A DNA stretch of 53,266 nucleotides from NCBI GenBank assembly GCA_938034165.1, contig CALHKP010000040.1, positions 1 through 53,266 on the forward strand. The letters run 5' to 3'. The notes under the pieces were generated by a model. That model saw only the letters and a list, made by a program, of their open reading frames with translations. It ran no database searches and was not told the DNA's origin. Positions 41,406 to 50,352 of the stretch are shown here, one piece after another (within the stretch, counting starts at the first letter, position 1; the number at the start of each line of letters is the position of its first letter). The position numbers and the translations under genes are program-made. Origin of the DNA: an uncultured Clostridia bacterium (lineage in GTDB: Bacteria; Bacillota; Clostridia; Peptostreptococcales; Anaerovoracaceae).

Positions 41406-42170
41406 TTGAAAATATTTGGAAATATAAGAAACGGATATAAACTTTTCAGATCCGTAGGTGTTTTTAACAAGCTGATAAAAGAAATTGAAGCAGTAAAAGC
41501 TACAGGAGATACTGAGAAGGAAAGAGAACTTATTGCATCATCAACTGCAGTCTGGGTTAACGACGTAATTGAGCTCTTTGATATAGATTTTCGCGTTGAA
41601 GGAAAAGAAAACATTCCGGAAGGCCCTTGCGTATTTTACTGCAATCACCAGGGGTATGGCGATATCGTGCTCATGCTCAAGGCCTGCGAAGGCAAGCAGA
41701 TTGGATTTATAGCAAAGGATACATTGCAAAAACTACCTTATTTCGGAACATGGATCAAAACCATCAGAGGTGTTTTCATCAAAAGAGGGGACACACGTGA
41801 GTCCCTTAAGGCTATAAGAGATGGTGTTGAACTGCTCAAACAGGGATTTTCACTTGTAATCTTCCCTGAAGGAACAAGAAGCAAAGGCGGAGAAATGAAG
41901 GAATTCAAAGCCGGCAGTTTTAAACTTGCAACTAAAGCAAAAGTTCCTATTGTTCCTGTAGCTATTCACGGAACCTACAGAATCTTTGAGGAAACTCAGC
42001 TTATCACTTCAGGAGCAACTGCTTATGCAAGAATCCTTGAGCCTATAAACACAGCAGAAATGGACAGAAAGGAATTAAAAGAAATCCACACTGTTGTACA
42101 GAATTTGGTAGCAGAAAACTTAGAAGACCTGCGAGCAAAAGACAAGGATTACGTTCCTTTTAAAAAATAG
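41406..42170 (+). CDS. plsC: 1-acyl-sn-glycerol-3-phosphate acyltransferase
   Basis: TTG start, eight bases after GGAGG. 254 residues with the acyltransferase motifs YCNHQGYGDIV (NHxxxxD-type, with the His as catalytic base), RGVFIKRGD, and FPEGTRSKGG. It adds the second acyl chain in phosphatidic acid synthesis on the membrane. It diverges from the PAP2 gene, so both lipid enzymes flank one promoter region. Confidence 0.93.
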   Translation: MKIFGNIRNGYKLFRSVGVFNKLIKEIEAVKATGDTEKERELIASSTAVWVNDVIELFDIDFRVEGKENIPEGPCVFYCNHQGYGDIVLMLKACEGKQIGFIAKDTLQKLPYFGTWIKTIRGVFIKRGDTRESLKAIRDGVELLKQGFSLVIFPEGTRSKGGEMKEFKAGSFKLATKAKVPIVPVAIHGTYRIFEETQLITSGATAYARILEPINTAEMDRKELKEIHTVVQNLVAENLEDLRAKDKDYVPFKK

Positions 42171-42213
42171 CACGTATTAAATTTTAATTGAGAAATATCG
42201 AAAGGATTTTTAA

Positions 42214-43308
42214 TTGAATACTATCAGACATCTGGACATTGATAAAGATCTGGAACAATTCAAAAATCTGTCAATCAAATCTTTTGGCACACGAACTAAC
42301 GAAGAATATGACTTTTTAAAATGGGCCTTTGACGAAAATATTTATAATGACACCGAATACACTAATTTGATGTTTGTTATGGAGGACGAAACTACCGGAA
42401 AGATAATTGCAGCTGACGGCCTTTCGCCATGCAGGCTCTATTACAAAGGCAAAGTTCTCAAAGCTGCTCACTCTGTAAAATCCATGACTCATCCGGATTA
42501 CAAAAGAAAAGGGATATTCAGAAATATGACCGAAAATTCACTGGCGAATGCCAAAAAATACGGCTTTGATATCGTATTAGGTCTTGCAAATGATAATTCT
42601 GCTCCCGCATATGATAAATTCGGCTGGAATATGATGTTCGAAAGAGAAGTGTATATACTCCCGGTCAACATAAAAAATAAGCTCAAAAGTATAGTAAAAC
42701 TCGGCTTTGCTGCCTCTGCAGGCAACAAAATATACAGCAATATTCTAAACAGAAAACTAAAAAGAAATACAAAAAATGAGCTTAGTCTGTCAGTTAAATT
42801 ATCAGACTGCATCAATCCGAATGATGCCGAAAAAGTATGGAATAATTATAAAGAAAAATATGATTTATGTCTTGTAAGAGACGGAGAATTCTTTGATTAC
42901 AGATATAACAAAAGACCCGATGTTAATTACAAATCATTTACACTATACGATGACGGTTCCGCTGTAGGAATTGCTGTAATACATGAGGCGATTGCCAACG
43001 GAAAGAAAATGATTTCTTTACTGGAATGCTTTACCGATCCAACAAACGACACCTACATAGAGTCACTTTGCAAAGCTTTTGTGAGATATGCCATAAAAAA
43101 CAATATCGAGTATATAGTTTCTTCTACAGGGCTCTTTGGAAATTACAAAAAGGTAATGACCGGTTTAGGCTTTATGGTACTTAATGCAAGTAATACAGTT
43201 ATGATTTGTAAGCCTCTCACAGAAGAAGCAGCGTCATTAGCTCAGTTTGGTTACAGTTCTTGGCACCTAACACAAGGCGATGGAGAAAGCGATTGGGATC
43301 TTATATAA
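42214..43308 (+). CDS. GNAT-family acetyltransferase-like protein (364 aa)
   Basis: TTG start with AAAGGA upstream. The N-terminal half has a GNAT core (SVKSMTHPDYKRKGIFRNMT, the R/K-x-x-G-x-G/A-type acetyl-CoA loop, then LANDNSAPAYDKFGW). The C-terminal half looks like a second, degenerate GNAT-like domain (ECFTDPTNDTYIESLCKAF). Such two-domain proteins may acylate an amine in the envelope or a small molecule; the substrate is unknown. It follows plsC by 43 bp and ends at a terminator. Confidence 0.8.
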   Translation: MNTIRHLDIDKDLEQFKNLSIKSFGTRTNEEYDFLKWAFDENIYNDTEYTNLMFVMEDETTGKIIAADGLSPCRLYYKGKVLKAAHSVKSMTHPDYKRKGIFRNMTENSLANAKKYGFDIVLGLANDNSAPAYDKFGWNMMFEREVYILPVNIKNKLKSIVKLGFAASAGNKIYSNILNRKLKRNTKNELSLSVKLSDCINPNDAEKVWNNYKEKYDLCLVRDGEFFDYRYNKRPDVNYKSFTLYDDGSAVGIAVIHEAIANGKKMISLLECFTDPTNDTYIESLCKAFVRYAIKNNIEYIVSSTGLFGNYKKVMTGLGFMVLNASNTVMICKPLTEEAASLAQFGYSSWHLTQGDGESDWDLI

Positions 43309-43320
43309 ATCAAAAATTTA

Positions 43321-43356
43321 AAAACTTCTATGCAAAAAATGCGTAGAAGTTTTTTG
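43321..43356. terminator. Terminator between the GNAT and sigma-factor genes
   Basis: ACTTCTA (43324-43330) and TAGAAGT (43344-43350) with inner TGC/GCG, an A-run before and a T-run after; works in both directions. Confidence 0.88.
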
Positions 43357-43363
43357 TTAATAT

Positions 43364-44101
43364 TTAATGCTTGTATAATTCGGTCCTGAACATGTTCACC
43401 ATGTTTTTTTCCGCTCTGGACACTGTCATCTGAGACACTCCCAACTGTTCTGCAATTTCTGACTGTGACTTGTCATTTATAAACCGCTCTCTGAATATGA
43501 ACTTATACTGGTCAGTGAAATCCTTCATGACTGTTTTTATTATTTCCGATGTTTCGACGCGATTATATCCCTCTTCATCAAAACCAGTATATTTTTCCAT
43601 GAATGATCCTTCGCCTTCTTCTCCCGCATCATCAAAGGTCTTATCGAGAGAATAAGTTGTGTAAGCCTTGGAGCCTTCTATAGCCTCAATAATCTGTTCT
43701 GAAGTAAATCCTGTGTATTCAGCCAGTTCTTCCACAGTAGGGTTTCTGTGATTTTTGCCGGACAAAGCTTCTTTTGCTTCCTGCACCTTTGCCGATATTT
43801 CTTTGAGCCTTCTAGGCACCTTAAGAGACCACTGCTTGTCCCTGAAATATTTCTTTATTTCGCCAAGGATAGTAGGGGTTACAAAAGAGCTGAACTCAAA
43901 TCCTCTGTCGGGGTCAAAACGCTCAACTGCGTTTACCAGTGCAAGTGCTGCAACCTGATAAAGATCATCGTATTCGACACCTTTTCCGAGATATTTTCTT
44001 ATGAGAATATCTACCAAATGAAGATTGTTTTCAACTATCTCATTTCTTAATTCTGTTGTAGGGTTGTTCTTGTATTCTACAAACAATTCCTTATTTAACA
44101 T
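43364..44101 (-). CDS. SigB/SigF-type RNA polymerase sigma factor (245 aa)
   Basis: Regions 2, 3 and 4 are present: region 2 NNLHLVDILIRKYLGKGVEY, then DDLYQVAALALVNAVERFDP; region 3 VPRRLKEISAKVQEAKEALS; region 4 with a helix-turn-helix near KSQSEIAEQLGVSQMTVSRA. Region 1 is absent, as in general-stress or sporulation sigma factors. The ATG overlaps the stop of the anti-sigma gene, so the pair is co-translated. The protein probably directs a stress or development regulon under control of its partner. No anti-anti-sigma gene is beside it. Confidence 0.93.
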   Translation of the reverse strand: MLNKELFVEYKNNPTTELRNEIVENNLHLVDILIRKYLGKGVEYDDLYQVAALALVNAVERFDPDRGFEFSSFVTPTILGEIKKYFRDKQWSLKVPRRLKEISAKVQEAKEALSGKNHRNPTVEELAEYTGFTSEQIIEAIEGSKAYTTYSLDKTFDDAGEEGEGSFMEKYTGFDEEGYNRVETSEIIKTVMKDFTDQYKFIFRERFINDKSQSEIAEQLGVSQMTVSRAEKNMVNMFRTELYKH

Positions 44102-44496
44102 GCCTTTTTCACCATTTTTATAAACTTGTGATTGTTTTCATCTCTGCCGAATTCTACATCGTCCATCAGAGATTTAATCACAAGTATTCCTATATCCCCC
44201 TCTGCAGGGCAGTGTTTGCAAGGCTTACATGTTTTTTCCAAAGTATGCTTATCGCAATCATCCTTTACTGTTACTTCAAAAAGACCTTCGCCTGCATTTA
44301 TTTCGATTATGTATTTGTTGCTAAATCCTTCTTCGCCGTGGCATGATACATTTTTGCATGCCTCTGTAACAGCATTCTTGATATCGTCTACTGTTTCTAT
44401 ATCAAATCCTGCTGTCATAGCTACGGATCCTGTTGCAAGTCTTATCATTGTAAGATACTCCGGTTTTCCCGGTATAGAAATTGTAATATTATCCAC
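44095..44496 (-). CDS. RsbW/SpoIIAB-like anti-sigma factor with cysteine cluster (133 aa)
   Basis: The start is taken as GTG 44496, nine bases after AGGAG; ATG 44505 directly touches that site with no spacing. The protein has the RsbW kinase fold: KPEYLTMIRL, the N-box VTEACKNVSCHG with Glu45 and Asn49, and IKSLMDDVEF near the end. The ATP-lid is unusual: after VTVKDD the G1 glycine is Cys81, then Cys90, Cys93 and Cys96 follow (TCKPCKHCPAEGDIG). Ordinary RsbW has no such group. Zinc binding or redox sensing is a plausible reading. It presumably binds the downstream sigma factor. No anti-anti-sigma partner is adjacent. Confidence 0.85.
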   Translation of the reverse strand: MDNITISIPGKPEYLTMIRLATGSVAMTAGFDIETVDDIKNAVTEACKNVSCHGEEGFSNKYIIEINAGEGLFEVTVKDDCDKHTLEKTCKPCKHCPAEGDIGILVIKSLMDDVEFGRDENNHKFIKMVKKAC

Positions 44497-44510
44497 TGTA
44501 TTCATCTCCT

Positions 44511-44547
44511 AAAAAAATTACCTGCACATATTATTATGCACAGGTAA
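44511..44547 (-). terminator. Terminator of gyrA adjoining the anti-sigma promoter
   Basis: Read leftwards: TTACCTGTGCAT (44547-44536), loop AATAAT, ATGTGCAGGTAA (44529-44518), then seven T (44517-44511), with AGGAG next. The gyrA stop is at 44627, so this is its likely end. Confidence 0.75.
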
Positions 44548-44576
44548 ATTATAACTTATTCAGCCTTAAATGTGAA
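44548..44576 (-). promoter_or_regulatory. Promoter of the anti-sigma/sigma operon
   Basis: Leftward TTCACA (complement of 44571-44576), 17-bp spacer, TATAAT (complement of 44548-44553). The predicted start falls near 44541, inside the 5' arm of the gyrA terminator, so the operon transcript lacks a complete hairpin. Confidence 0.65.
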
Positions 44577-44626
44577 CTACCCGAAAACAAGTCACCGGTA
44601 ATTCTCACATTATTTTTTTTTTATTC

Positions 44627-47128
44627 TTACAGTGTAAGCTGTTCATTTTCTTCTTTTGGAGCTTTTTCTTTTTTCTTACCGGAATTTTCTTCTGCATCTT
44701 CGTCTTTGATTACCTTTGCCATTGCCACAATCTTAGTGTCATCATCGACTTTCATAATCTTAACGCCCTGCGTTGCTCTTCCGAGAACAGATACTTCTTC
44801 AGCTCTTATTCTGATAATGATTCCTTCTGAATTAATCATAAGGATTTCGTCATCTTCGTCTACAACCATAGCTCCTATCAGAGCTCCTGTTTTCTTGAAC
44901 TTGGCTTTGTCATAAGTCAGAAGACCTTTTCCGCCTCTAACCTGAATCTTATAATCCTCTACAGGAGTTCTCTTACCAAAACCATTTTCTGTAACAACCA
45001 GTAGCTGCTGATCTTTTTCCACAAGTTCCATTGCAACTACTTCGTCATCATCGTCAAGCTTAATCGCTCTTACACCGCCGGCGATTCTGCCCATTTCTCT
45101 AACATCCTGTTCGTTGAAGCATATGCATTTTCCTTTTTTGGTTACGATTATGATATTGTTGTTACCGTTGGTTTCTTTGATGCCGATTAGCTGGTCTTCG
45201 TCCTTGAGCTTAATTGCAATCAGTCCTGTAGTTCTGTTAGTATCAAACTCAGATAGGGCAGTCTTCTTGATTGTACCGTGTTTTGTTACGGCAATCAGAT
45301 ATCTGTCCTGAGCAAAGTCTTCTACAGGAATAACAGCAGTAATTCTTTCTTTCTGCATAAGGTTCAGGAAGTTAACAGCAGGTGTTCCTCTTGCTGTTCT
45401 TGTAGCTTCAGGAATTTCGAATGCCTTTATTTTGTGAGCTTTTCCTGTGTTAGTGAAGAACATCAGATAATCGTGGGTTGATGTCATAATCAGGTCCTTG
45501 ACAAAATCGTTTTCTCTCGTTGTTATTCCCATGATTCCTTTTCCGCCACGTTTCTGAGCCTTGTATGTATCAGCAGGAACTCTCTTGATATATCCCAGGT
45601 GTGTCAAAGTTACCGCAACTTTTTCCTCTTCTACCAAATCCTCATCATCAAAGTCAGATTCGTCTTTTACTATCTTGGTTCTTCTCGCATCTGCATATTT
45701 GTCCTTAATTTCTAAAAGTTCGTCTTTTATTACGCCCATCAGAAGATTTTCATCAGCCAATATTGATTTATAATATGCGATTTTTTCCATAAGCTCTGCG
45801 TATTCTTTTTCGATTTTTTCTCTTTCCAGACCCTGCAGTCTTGCAAGTCTCATGTCGAGGATTGCCTGAGCCTGAATATCCGAAAGACCAAAGTTTTCCA
45901 TCAGAAGTTCCTTTGCATTATTATATGCGCTTCTGATTGTCTTGATTATTTCGTCAATATTATCGAGAGCTATTCTCAAACCTTCGAGTATGTGAGCTCT
46001 TGCTTCAGCCTTCTTGAGGTCAAATTCAGTCCTTCTTGTTACTACTTCCTTCTGGAATTTCAGATATTCATTAAGGATTTCATAAAGATTAAGAACTTTT
46101 GGCTGACCGTCTACAAGCGCAATCATAATCATACTGTAGCTGTCCTGAAGCTGAGTGTGCTTATAAAGTCTGTTAAGTGTTATCTGAGGATTTGCATCTC
46201 TCTTAAGTTCGATAACAATTCTTATTCCGTCTCTGTTAGACTCGTCTCTGATAGCAGAAATTCCTTCGACTCTCTTGTCTTTTACCAGTTCAGCCATCTT
46301 TTCGATAAGTCTTGATTTATTTACCTGATAAGGAATTTCACTGATTATAATCTGTGATCTTCCTCTGTCTGTTTCTTCGATTTCGCAGCAAGATCTTACT
46401 TTTACTTTACCTATGCCGGTTCTGTAAGCTTCTCTCATTCCGCTCTTTCCGAGAATTTTTGCTCCGGTAGGGAAGTCTGGTCCCTTTACTATTTTTATCA
46501 AATCTTCTACTGTGCATTCAGGTTCGTCAATAAGCTTTACTGTTGCATCAATTACTTCTCCAAGGTTATGGGGAGGAATTGATGTTGCCATGCCTACGGC
46601 GATGCCGTTTGATCCGTTAACCAGAAGGTTAGGATATCTTGAAGGAAGTACTACAGGCTCTTTTTCTTCGCCATCAAAGTTATCCTTGAAATCTACAGTA
46701 TCTTTTTCTAAATCTCTAAGCATCTGAAGCGCAAAAGGTGTCATTCTCGCTTCTGTATAACGCATTGCTGCGGCGCCATCTCCGTCTATGGAACCGAAGT
46801 TTCCGTGGCCATCAACAAGCATGTATCTCTGTGAGAAGTCCTGAGCCATTCTTACCATGGCATCATAAATTGATCTGTCACCGTGTGGGTGATATTTACC
46901 CATTACTTCTCCGACTATACGAGCTGATTTCTTGTGTGGTTTGTCAGGTGTAACACCTAGCTGGCCCATACCATAAAGGATTCTTCTGTGTACAGGTTTC
47001 ATTCCGTCTCTGACATCAGGAAGGGCACGACCTACAATTACGCTCATCGCATAGTCTATATATGATTTTTTCATCTCATCATGTATCTCATGATATTCCA
47101 TTCTTGAATCTTCAAGTAAATTATTCAT
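44627..47128 (-). CDS. gyrA: DNA gyrase subunit A
   Basis: 833 residues. The catalytic tyrosine lies in AAAMRYTEARM. HPHGDRSIYDAMVRMAQDFS and YPNLLVNGSNGIAVGMATSI are gyrase signatures. The GyrA box QKRGGKG begins the C-terminal pinwheel, which supports gyrase rather than topoisomerase IV. The C-terminus is acidic, then Lys/Glu-rich. It cuts and rejoins DNA to add negative supercoils. It lies 20 bp after gyrB, near the origin. Confidence 0.97.
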   Translation of the reverse strand: MNNLLEDSRMEYHEIHDEMKKSYIDYAMSVIVGRALPDVRDGMKPVHRRILYGMGQLGVTPDKPHKKSARIVGEVMGKYHPHGDRSIYDAMVRMAQDFSQRYMLVDGHGNFGSIDGDGAAAMRYTEARMTPFALQMLRDLEKDTVDFKDNFDGEEKEPVVLPSRYPNLLVNGSNGIAVGMATSIPPHNLGEVIDATVKLIDEPECTVEDLIKIVKGPDFPTGAKILGKSGMREAYRTGIGKVKVRSCCEIEETDRGRSQIIISEIPYQVNKSRLIEKMAELVKDKRVEGISAIRDESNRDGIRIVIELKRDANPQITLNRLYKHTQLQDSYSMIMIALVDGQPKVLNLYEILNEYLKFQKEVVTRRTEFDLKKAEARAHILEGLRIALDNIDEIIKTIRSAYNNAKELLMENFGLSDIQAQAILDMRLARLQGLEREKIEKEYAELMEKIAYYKSILADENLLMGVIKDELLEIKDKYADARRTKIVKDESDFDDEDLVEEEKVAVTLTHLGYIKRVPADTYKAQKRGGKGIMGITTRENDFVKDLIMTSTHDYLMFFTNTGKAHKIKAFEIPEATRTARGTPAVNFLNLMQKERITAVIPVEDFAQDRYLIAVTKHGTIKKTALSEFDTNRTTGLIAIKLKDEDQLIGIKETNGNNNIIIVTKKGKCICFNEQDVREMGRIAGGVRAIKLDDDDEVVAMELVEKDQQLLVVTENGFGKRTPVEDYKIQVRGGKGLLTYDKAKFKKTGALIGAMVVDEDDEILMINSEGIIIRIRAEEVSVLGRATQGVKIMKVDDDTKIVAMAKVIKDEDAEENSGKKKEKAPKEENEQLTL

Positions 47129-47148
47129 ATATGCATTTTCCTCCTTCC

Positions 47149-49068
47149 CTAAATATCAAGTTCTGCATAGCTTGCATTTTCTTCTATAAATTTCTTTCTT
47201 GGAGGTACTTTGTCTCCCATAAGAATTGTGAATATCTCGTCCGCTGCAGTAGCGTCGTCTAATGTAATCTGGACAAGAGTTCTGTTGTTGTAATCCATTG
47301 TTGTTTCCCAAAGCTGGTGGAAGTCCATTTCTCCAAGACCTTTATATCTCTGAATATCAGCTTTTCCCGGCTTTTCGTTCAGCTGAGCCATAAGTCTTTC
47401 CTGTTCAGGTTCGGAATATGTATAGTGAACTTCTTTGCCTTTTTTCGTCATGAATAGGGGAGGTTTTGCTGCATAAACATATCCTCCTTCTATAAGCGGT
47501 GTCATATATCTGTAGAAGAATGTCAGAAGAAGAGTTCTGATATGAGCTCCGTCGACATCGGCATCGGTCATGATAATAATCTTGTGATATCTCAGTTTGT
47601 TTATGTCAAATTCATTTCCAATACCACAACCAAAGGCTGTAATCATGTTTCTGATTTCGTCGGAATTGAGTATCTTTTCCAGTCTTGCTTTTTCTACATT
47701 AAGGATTTTACCTCTCAGTGGAAGAACAGCCTGTCTGAGTCTGTCTCGTCCCTGCTTTGCGCTTCCTCCCGCGGAGTCACCTTCCACAAGGAAGATTTCT
47801 GACTTTGCAGGATCTTTTTCTGAGCAGTCTGCCAGTTTACCCGGAAGGGCAATGCTGTCTAAAACACTCTTTCTTCTTGTAATATCTCTTGCTTTTCTTG
47901 CTGCTTCTCTGGCTCTTGCAGCCCTAAGACACTTATCAAGAATTTCCTTTGCTTCCTGTGGATGTTCCTCTAAGAATGCAAGAAGGTTTTCGCTTGTTGA
48001 AGTTTCAACAAAGCCTCTCATTACGCTGTTTCCGAGTTTTGTCTTGGTCTGACCTTCGAACTGAGGCTGAGTCAATTTGACTGAAACAATCGCAGTGATT
48101 CCTTCTCTTACGTCTTCACCTGAAAGTGAGTCGTCATTTTCCTTCAGGAATTTGTTTTTCTTTGCGTATTCATTGAAGACTCTTGTGAGAGCTGACTTGA
48201 AGCCAGCCATATGTGTTCCGCCTTCTGTTGTATTGATATTATTTGCATATGACAGAATCATTTCGTTGTATCTGTCTGTGTACTGCATTGCAACTTCGAC
48301 TTCCATATCTTTTTTTGAAACTTCAAAATAGATTACTTCCGGATGAAGCACATTCTTGTTAGTATTCAGGTGCTTAACGAATTCTTTCAATCCGCCTTCG
48401 TAATGGAATACTTCCTTCTGCTTTTTTCCTTCTCTTTCATCTGCAAGCGTAATCTTAACACCTTTGTTCAGGAATGCCATTTCTCTCAGTCTGTGCTGAA
48501 GCGTTCCGTAATCGTAAACTGTATCATCAAAGATTTCAGGATCAGGCCAGAATGTCGACTTGGAACCCGTCTTCTTGGATTCTCCTATTACTGTCAAAGG
48601 AGTTACGGTTTTTCCCTGTTTGTACTCCTGTTTATATATTTTGCCGTTTCTTTTTACTTCGACTTCCATTCTTGTTGAAAGCGCATTAACAACTGATGCA
48701 CCTACACCGTGAAGTCCACCGGAAACCTTGTATCCTCCGCCGCCAAATTTACCTCCGGCATGAAGAACCGTGTGAATTACTTCTACCGCAGGGATTCCCA
48801 GCTTGGGATGCTTGTCTACAGGCATACCTCTTCCATCGTCTTCTACGGTTATTGAATTATCTCTATTTATTGTTACTTTAATATCTTTACAGAATCCGGC
48901 CAGAGCTTCGTCCACACTGTTGTCAACTACCTCATAAACCAGGTGATGAAGACCTCTGGGTCCTGTACTACCGATGTACATACCGGGTCTTTTTCTTACA
49001 GCTTCGAGACCTTCCAGCACTTGTATCTGGGCAGCATCATATTGATTGTTTGCTTTTTCTGTGCTCAT
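47149..49068 (-). CDS. gyrB: DNA gyrase subunit B
   Basis: The ATG at 49068 follows AAAGGGG; a start 51 bp earlier would add a non-GyrB leader. 639 residues. The GHKL ATPase has EVVDNSVDEAL, VEDDGRGMPVD and GGLHGVGASVVNALS. The TOPRIM domain has VEGDSAGGSAKQGRDR, then RLRQAVLPLRGKILNVEKAR, and MTDADVDGAHIRTL. It powers supercoiling with GyrA, encoded 20 bp downstream. The promoter contains a dyad (49118-49132). Confidence 0.97.
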   Translation of the reverse strand: MSTEKANNQYDAAQIQVLEGLEAVRKRPGMYIGSTGPRGLHHLVYEVVDNSVDEALAGFCKDIKVTINRDNSITVEDDGRGMPVDKHPKLGIPAVEVIHTVLHAGGKFGGGGYKVSGGLHGVGASVVNALSTRMEVEVKRNGKIYKQEYKQGKTVTPLTVIGESKKTGSKSTFWPDPEIFDDTVYDYGTLQHRLREMAFLNKGVKITLADEREGKKQKEVFHYEGGLKEFVKHLNTNKNVLHPEVIYFEVSKKDMEVEVAMQYTDRYNEMILSYANNINTTEGGTHMAGFKSALTRVFNEYAKKNKFLKENDDSLSGEDVREGITAIVSVKLTQPQFEGQTKTKLGNSVMRGFVETSTSENLLAFLEEHPQEAKEILDKCLRAARAREAARKARDITRRKSVLDSIALPGKLADCSEKDPAKSEIFLVEGDSAGGSAKQGRDRLRQAVLPLRGKILNVEKARLEKILNSDEIRNMITAFGCGIGNEFDINKLRYHKIIIMTDADVDGAHIRTLLLTFFYRYMTPLIEGGYVYAAKPPLFMTKKGKEVHYTYSEPEQERLMAQLNEKPGKADIQRYKGLGEMDFHQLWETTMDYNNRTLVQITLDDATAADEIFTILMGDKVPPRKKFIEENASYAELDI

Positions 49069-49107
49069 GTTGTACCCCTTTCTAAAATTTAACTTTGCAT
49101 AACGTCT

Positions 49108-49136
49108 ATTATATACCAAAATCGTCGATTTTACAA
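49108..49136 (-). promoter_or_regulatory. gyrB promoter with internal dyad
   Basis: Leftward TTGTAA (complement of 49131-49136), 17-bp spacer, TATAAT (complement of 49108-49113). The spacer is a perfect palindrome AAAATCG-1-CGATTTT (49118-49132). Confidence 0.7.
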
Positions 49137-49207
49137 GATTTTATCTCTAAATGAGGTTTTCTTCAATAATGCAGGTAAACTCGCTATATGAGGCTATTTT
49201 CCCCATT

Positions 49208-49246
49208 AAAAAACCTATCACAGCATTAATATCATGGTGGATAGGT
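49208..49246 (-). terminator. Terminator after recF
   Basis: Stem ACCTATC/GATAGGT (49213-49219 and 49240-49246) with a long loop; read leftwards it is followed by a T-run. Confidence 0.7.
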
Positions 49247-49256
49247 GATTTTTTGT

Positions 49257-50351
49257 CTATTTTGCTATTTTGCCTTCGGAAACGTAAAAAACAGAAATAT
49301 CATTGAATTTTTGTTTGATATTTTCTTCGATTTCCGTAGTTGTTATGAACAACTGATTTTCTTTCAGTGTTTTTATAAGGAATTCCTGTCTACCGGCATC
49401 AAGTTCACTCATAACATCGTCCAGCAGAAGAATAGCATCTTCTCCCACTTCTTCTTTTATGAGATTCAGTTCGGCAAGTTTAAGCGAAAGGGCGCAGGTT
49501 CTCTGCTGTCCTTGCGATCCGAATTTTCTCATATCAATTCCATTCACTATGAAAGATATATCATCCTTGTGAGGACCTTTAGATGAAGTTCTGCTCTTTA
49601 TATCGTTTTTTCTGCTTTTTTTAAGCTCATCAAAGAATGTTCCTTCGAAATTCTTATCCTCTGTAGCCCTTTTTATATTCGGATTATATTCCAAAACCAG
49701 TTTTTCTCTGCCTCCGGAAATGCTCTCGTGAATTCTGCTGCTGAAAACATTCATTTTTTCCAAAAATTTTTCCCTGAGGATAACTATGTCTGAGCCATAT
49801 TTTGCAAGCTGCATGTCCCACAGCTCTAACATACTTTCGTCTATTTTTTCACTCTTCAGGTAAGCATTTTTTTGCAGCAATATTTTTTTGTAGCGGGTAA
49901 GTGAGTCATAATACTTCGGAGATATCTGACAAAGCTCTCTGTCTATAAATTTTCTTCTCTTTTCCGGCTCATCTTTTATAAGTTTGAGATCGTCAGGGGA
50001 AAAAATAACTATGAGAATATTCTTCATCAGCTCTGACATTTTTTTTATGTTAACCGAATCTTTCTTTATGACTTTCTTTGAAGGCCCTCCTATAGAGATA
50101 TCCACAGTGGTATCAAGGAATTCTTTTTTTGCAAAAATTTTCACATGTGTATACTCTGTGGAAAACTTTATCATGTCACTATCCCTGGAAGTTCTGAAAG
50201 ATTTCCCCATAGAGGACATATATATAGCCTCTATGAGATTTGTTTTTCCCTGAGCATTATTTCCAAGGATAAGATTTACGTTTTTGTTAAACTCTAGCTT
50301 GAGATTATCGTAGTTTCTGAAGTTTTTAAGTTCAATATTTTCTATATACAT
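49257..50351 (-). CDS. recF: DNA replication and repair protein RecF
   Basis: 364 residues. Walker A is GNNAQGKTNLI (30-40), Walker B ILLLDDVMSELD, and signature GSQGQQRTCALSLKLAEL. An SMC-like ATPase that helps load RecA at gaps. It lies one base after the dnaN stop, so the two are co-translated; the small S4-domain gene often found between them in Firmicutes is absent. Length normal. Confidence 0.96.
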   Translation of the reverse strand: MYIENIELKNFRNYDNLKLEFNKNVNLILGNNAQGKTNLIEAIYMSSMGKSFRTSRDSDMIKFSTEYTHVKIFAKKEFLDTTVDISIGGPSKKVIKKDSVNIKKMSELMKNILIVIFSPDDLKLIKDEPEKRRKFIDRELCQISPKYYDSLTRYKKILLQKNAYLKSEKIDESMLELWDMQLAKYGSDIVILREKFLEKMNVFSSRIHESISGGREKLVLEYNPNIKRATEDKNFEGTFFDELKKSRKNDIKSRTSSKGPHKDDISFIVNGIDMRKFGSQGQQRTCALSLKLAELNLIKEEVGEDAILLLDDVMSELDAGRQEFLIKTLKENQLFITTTEIEENIKQKFNDISVFYVSEGKIAK

Positions 50352-50352
50352 A

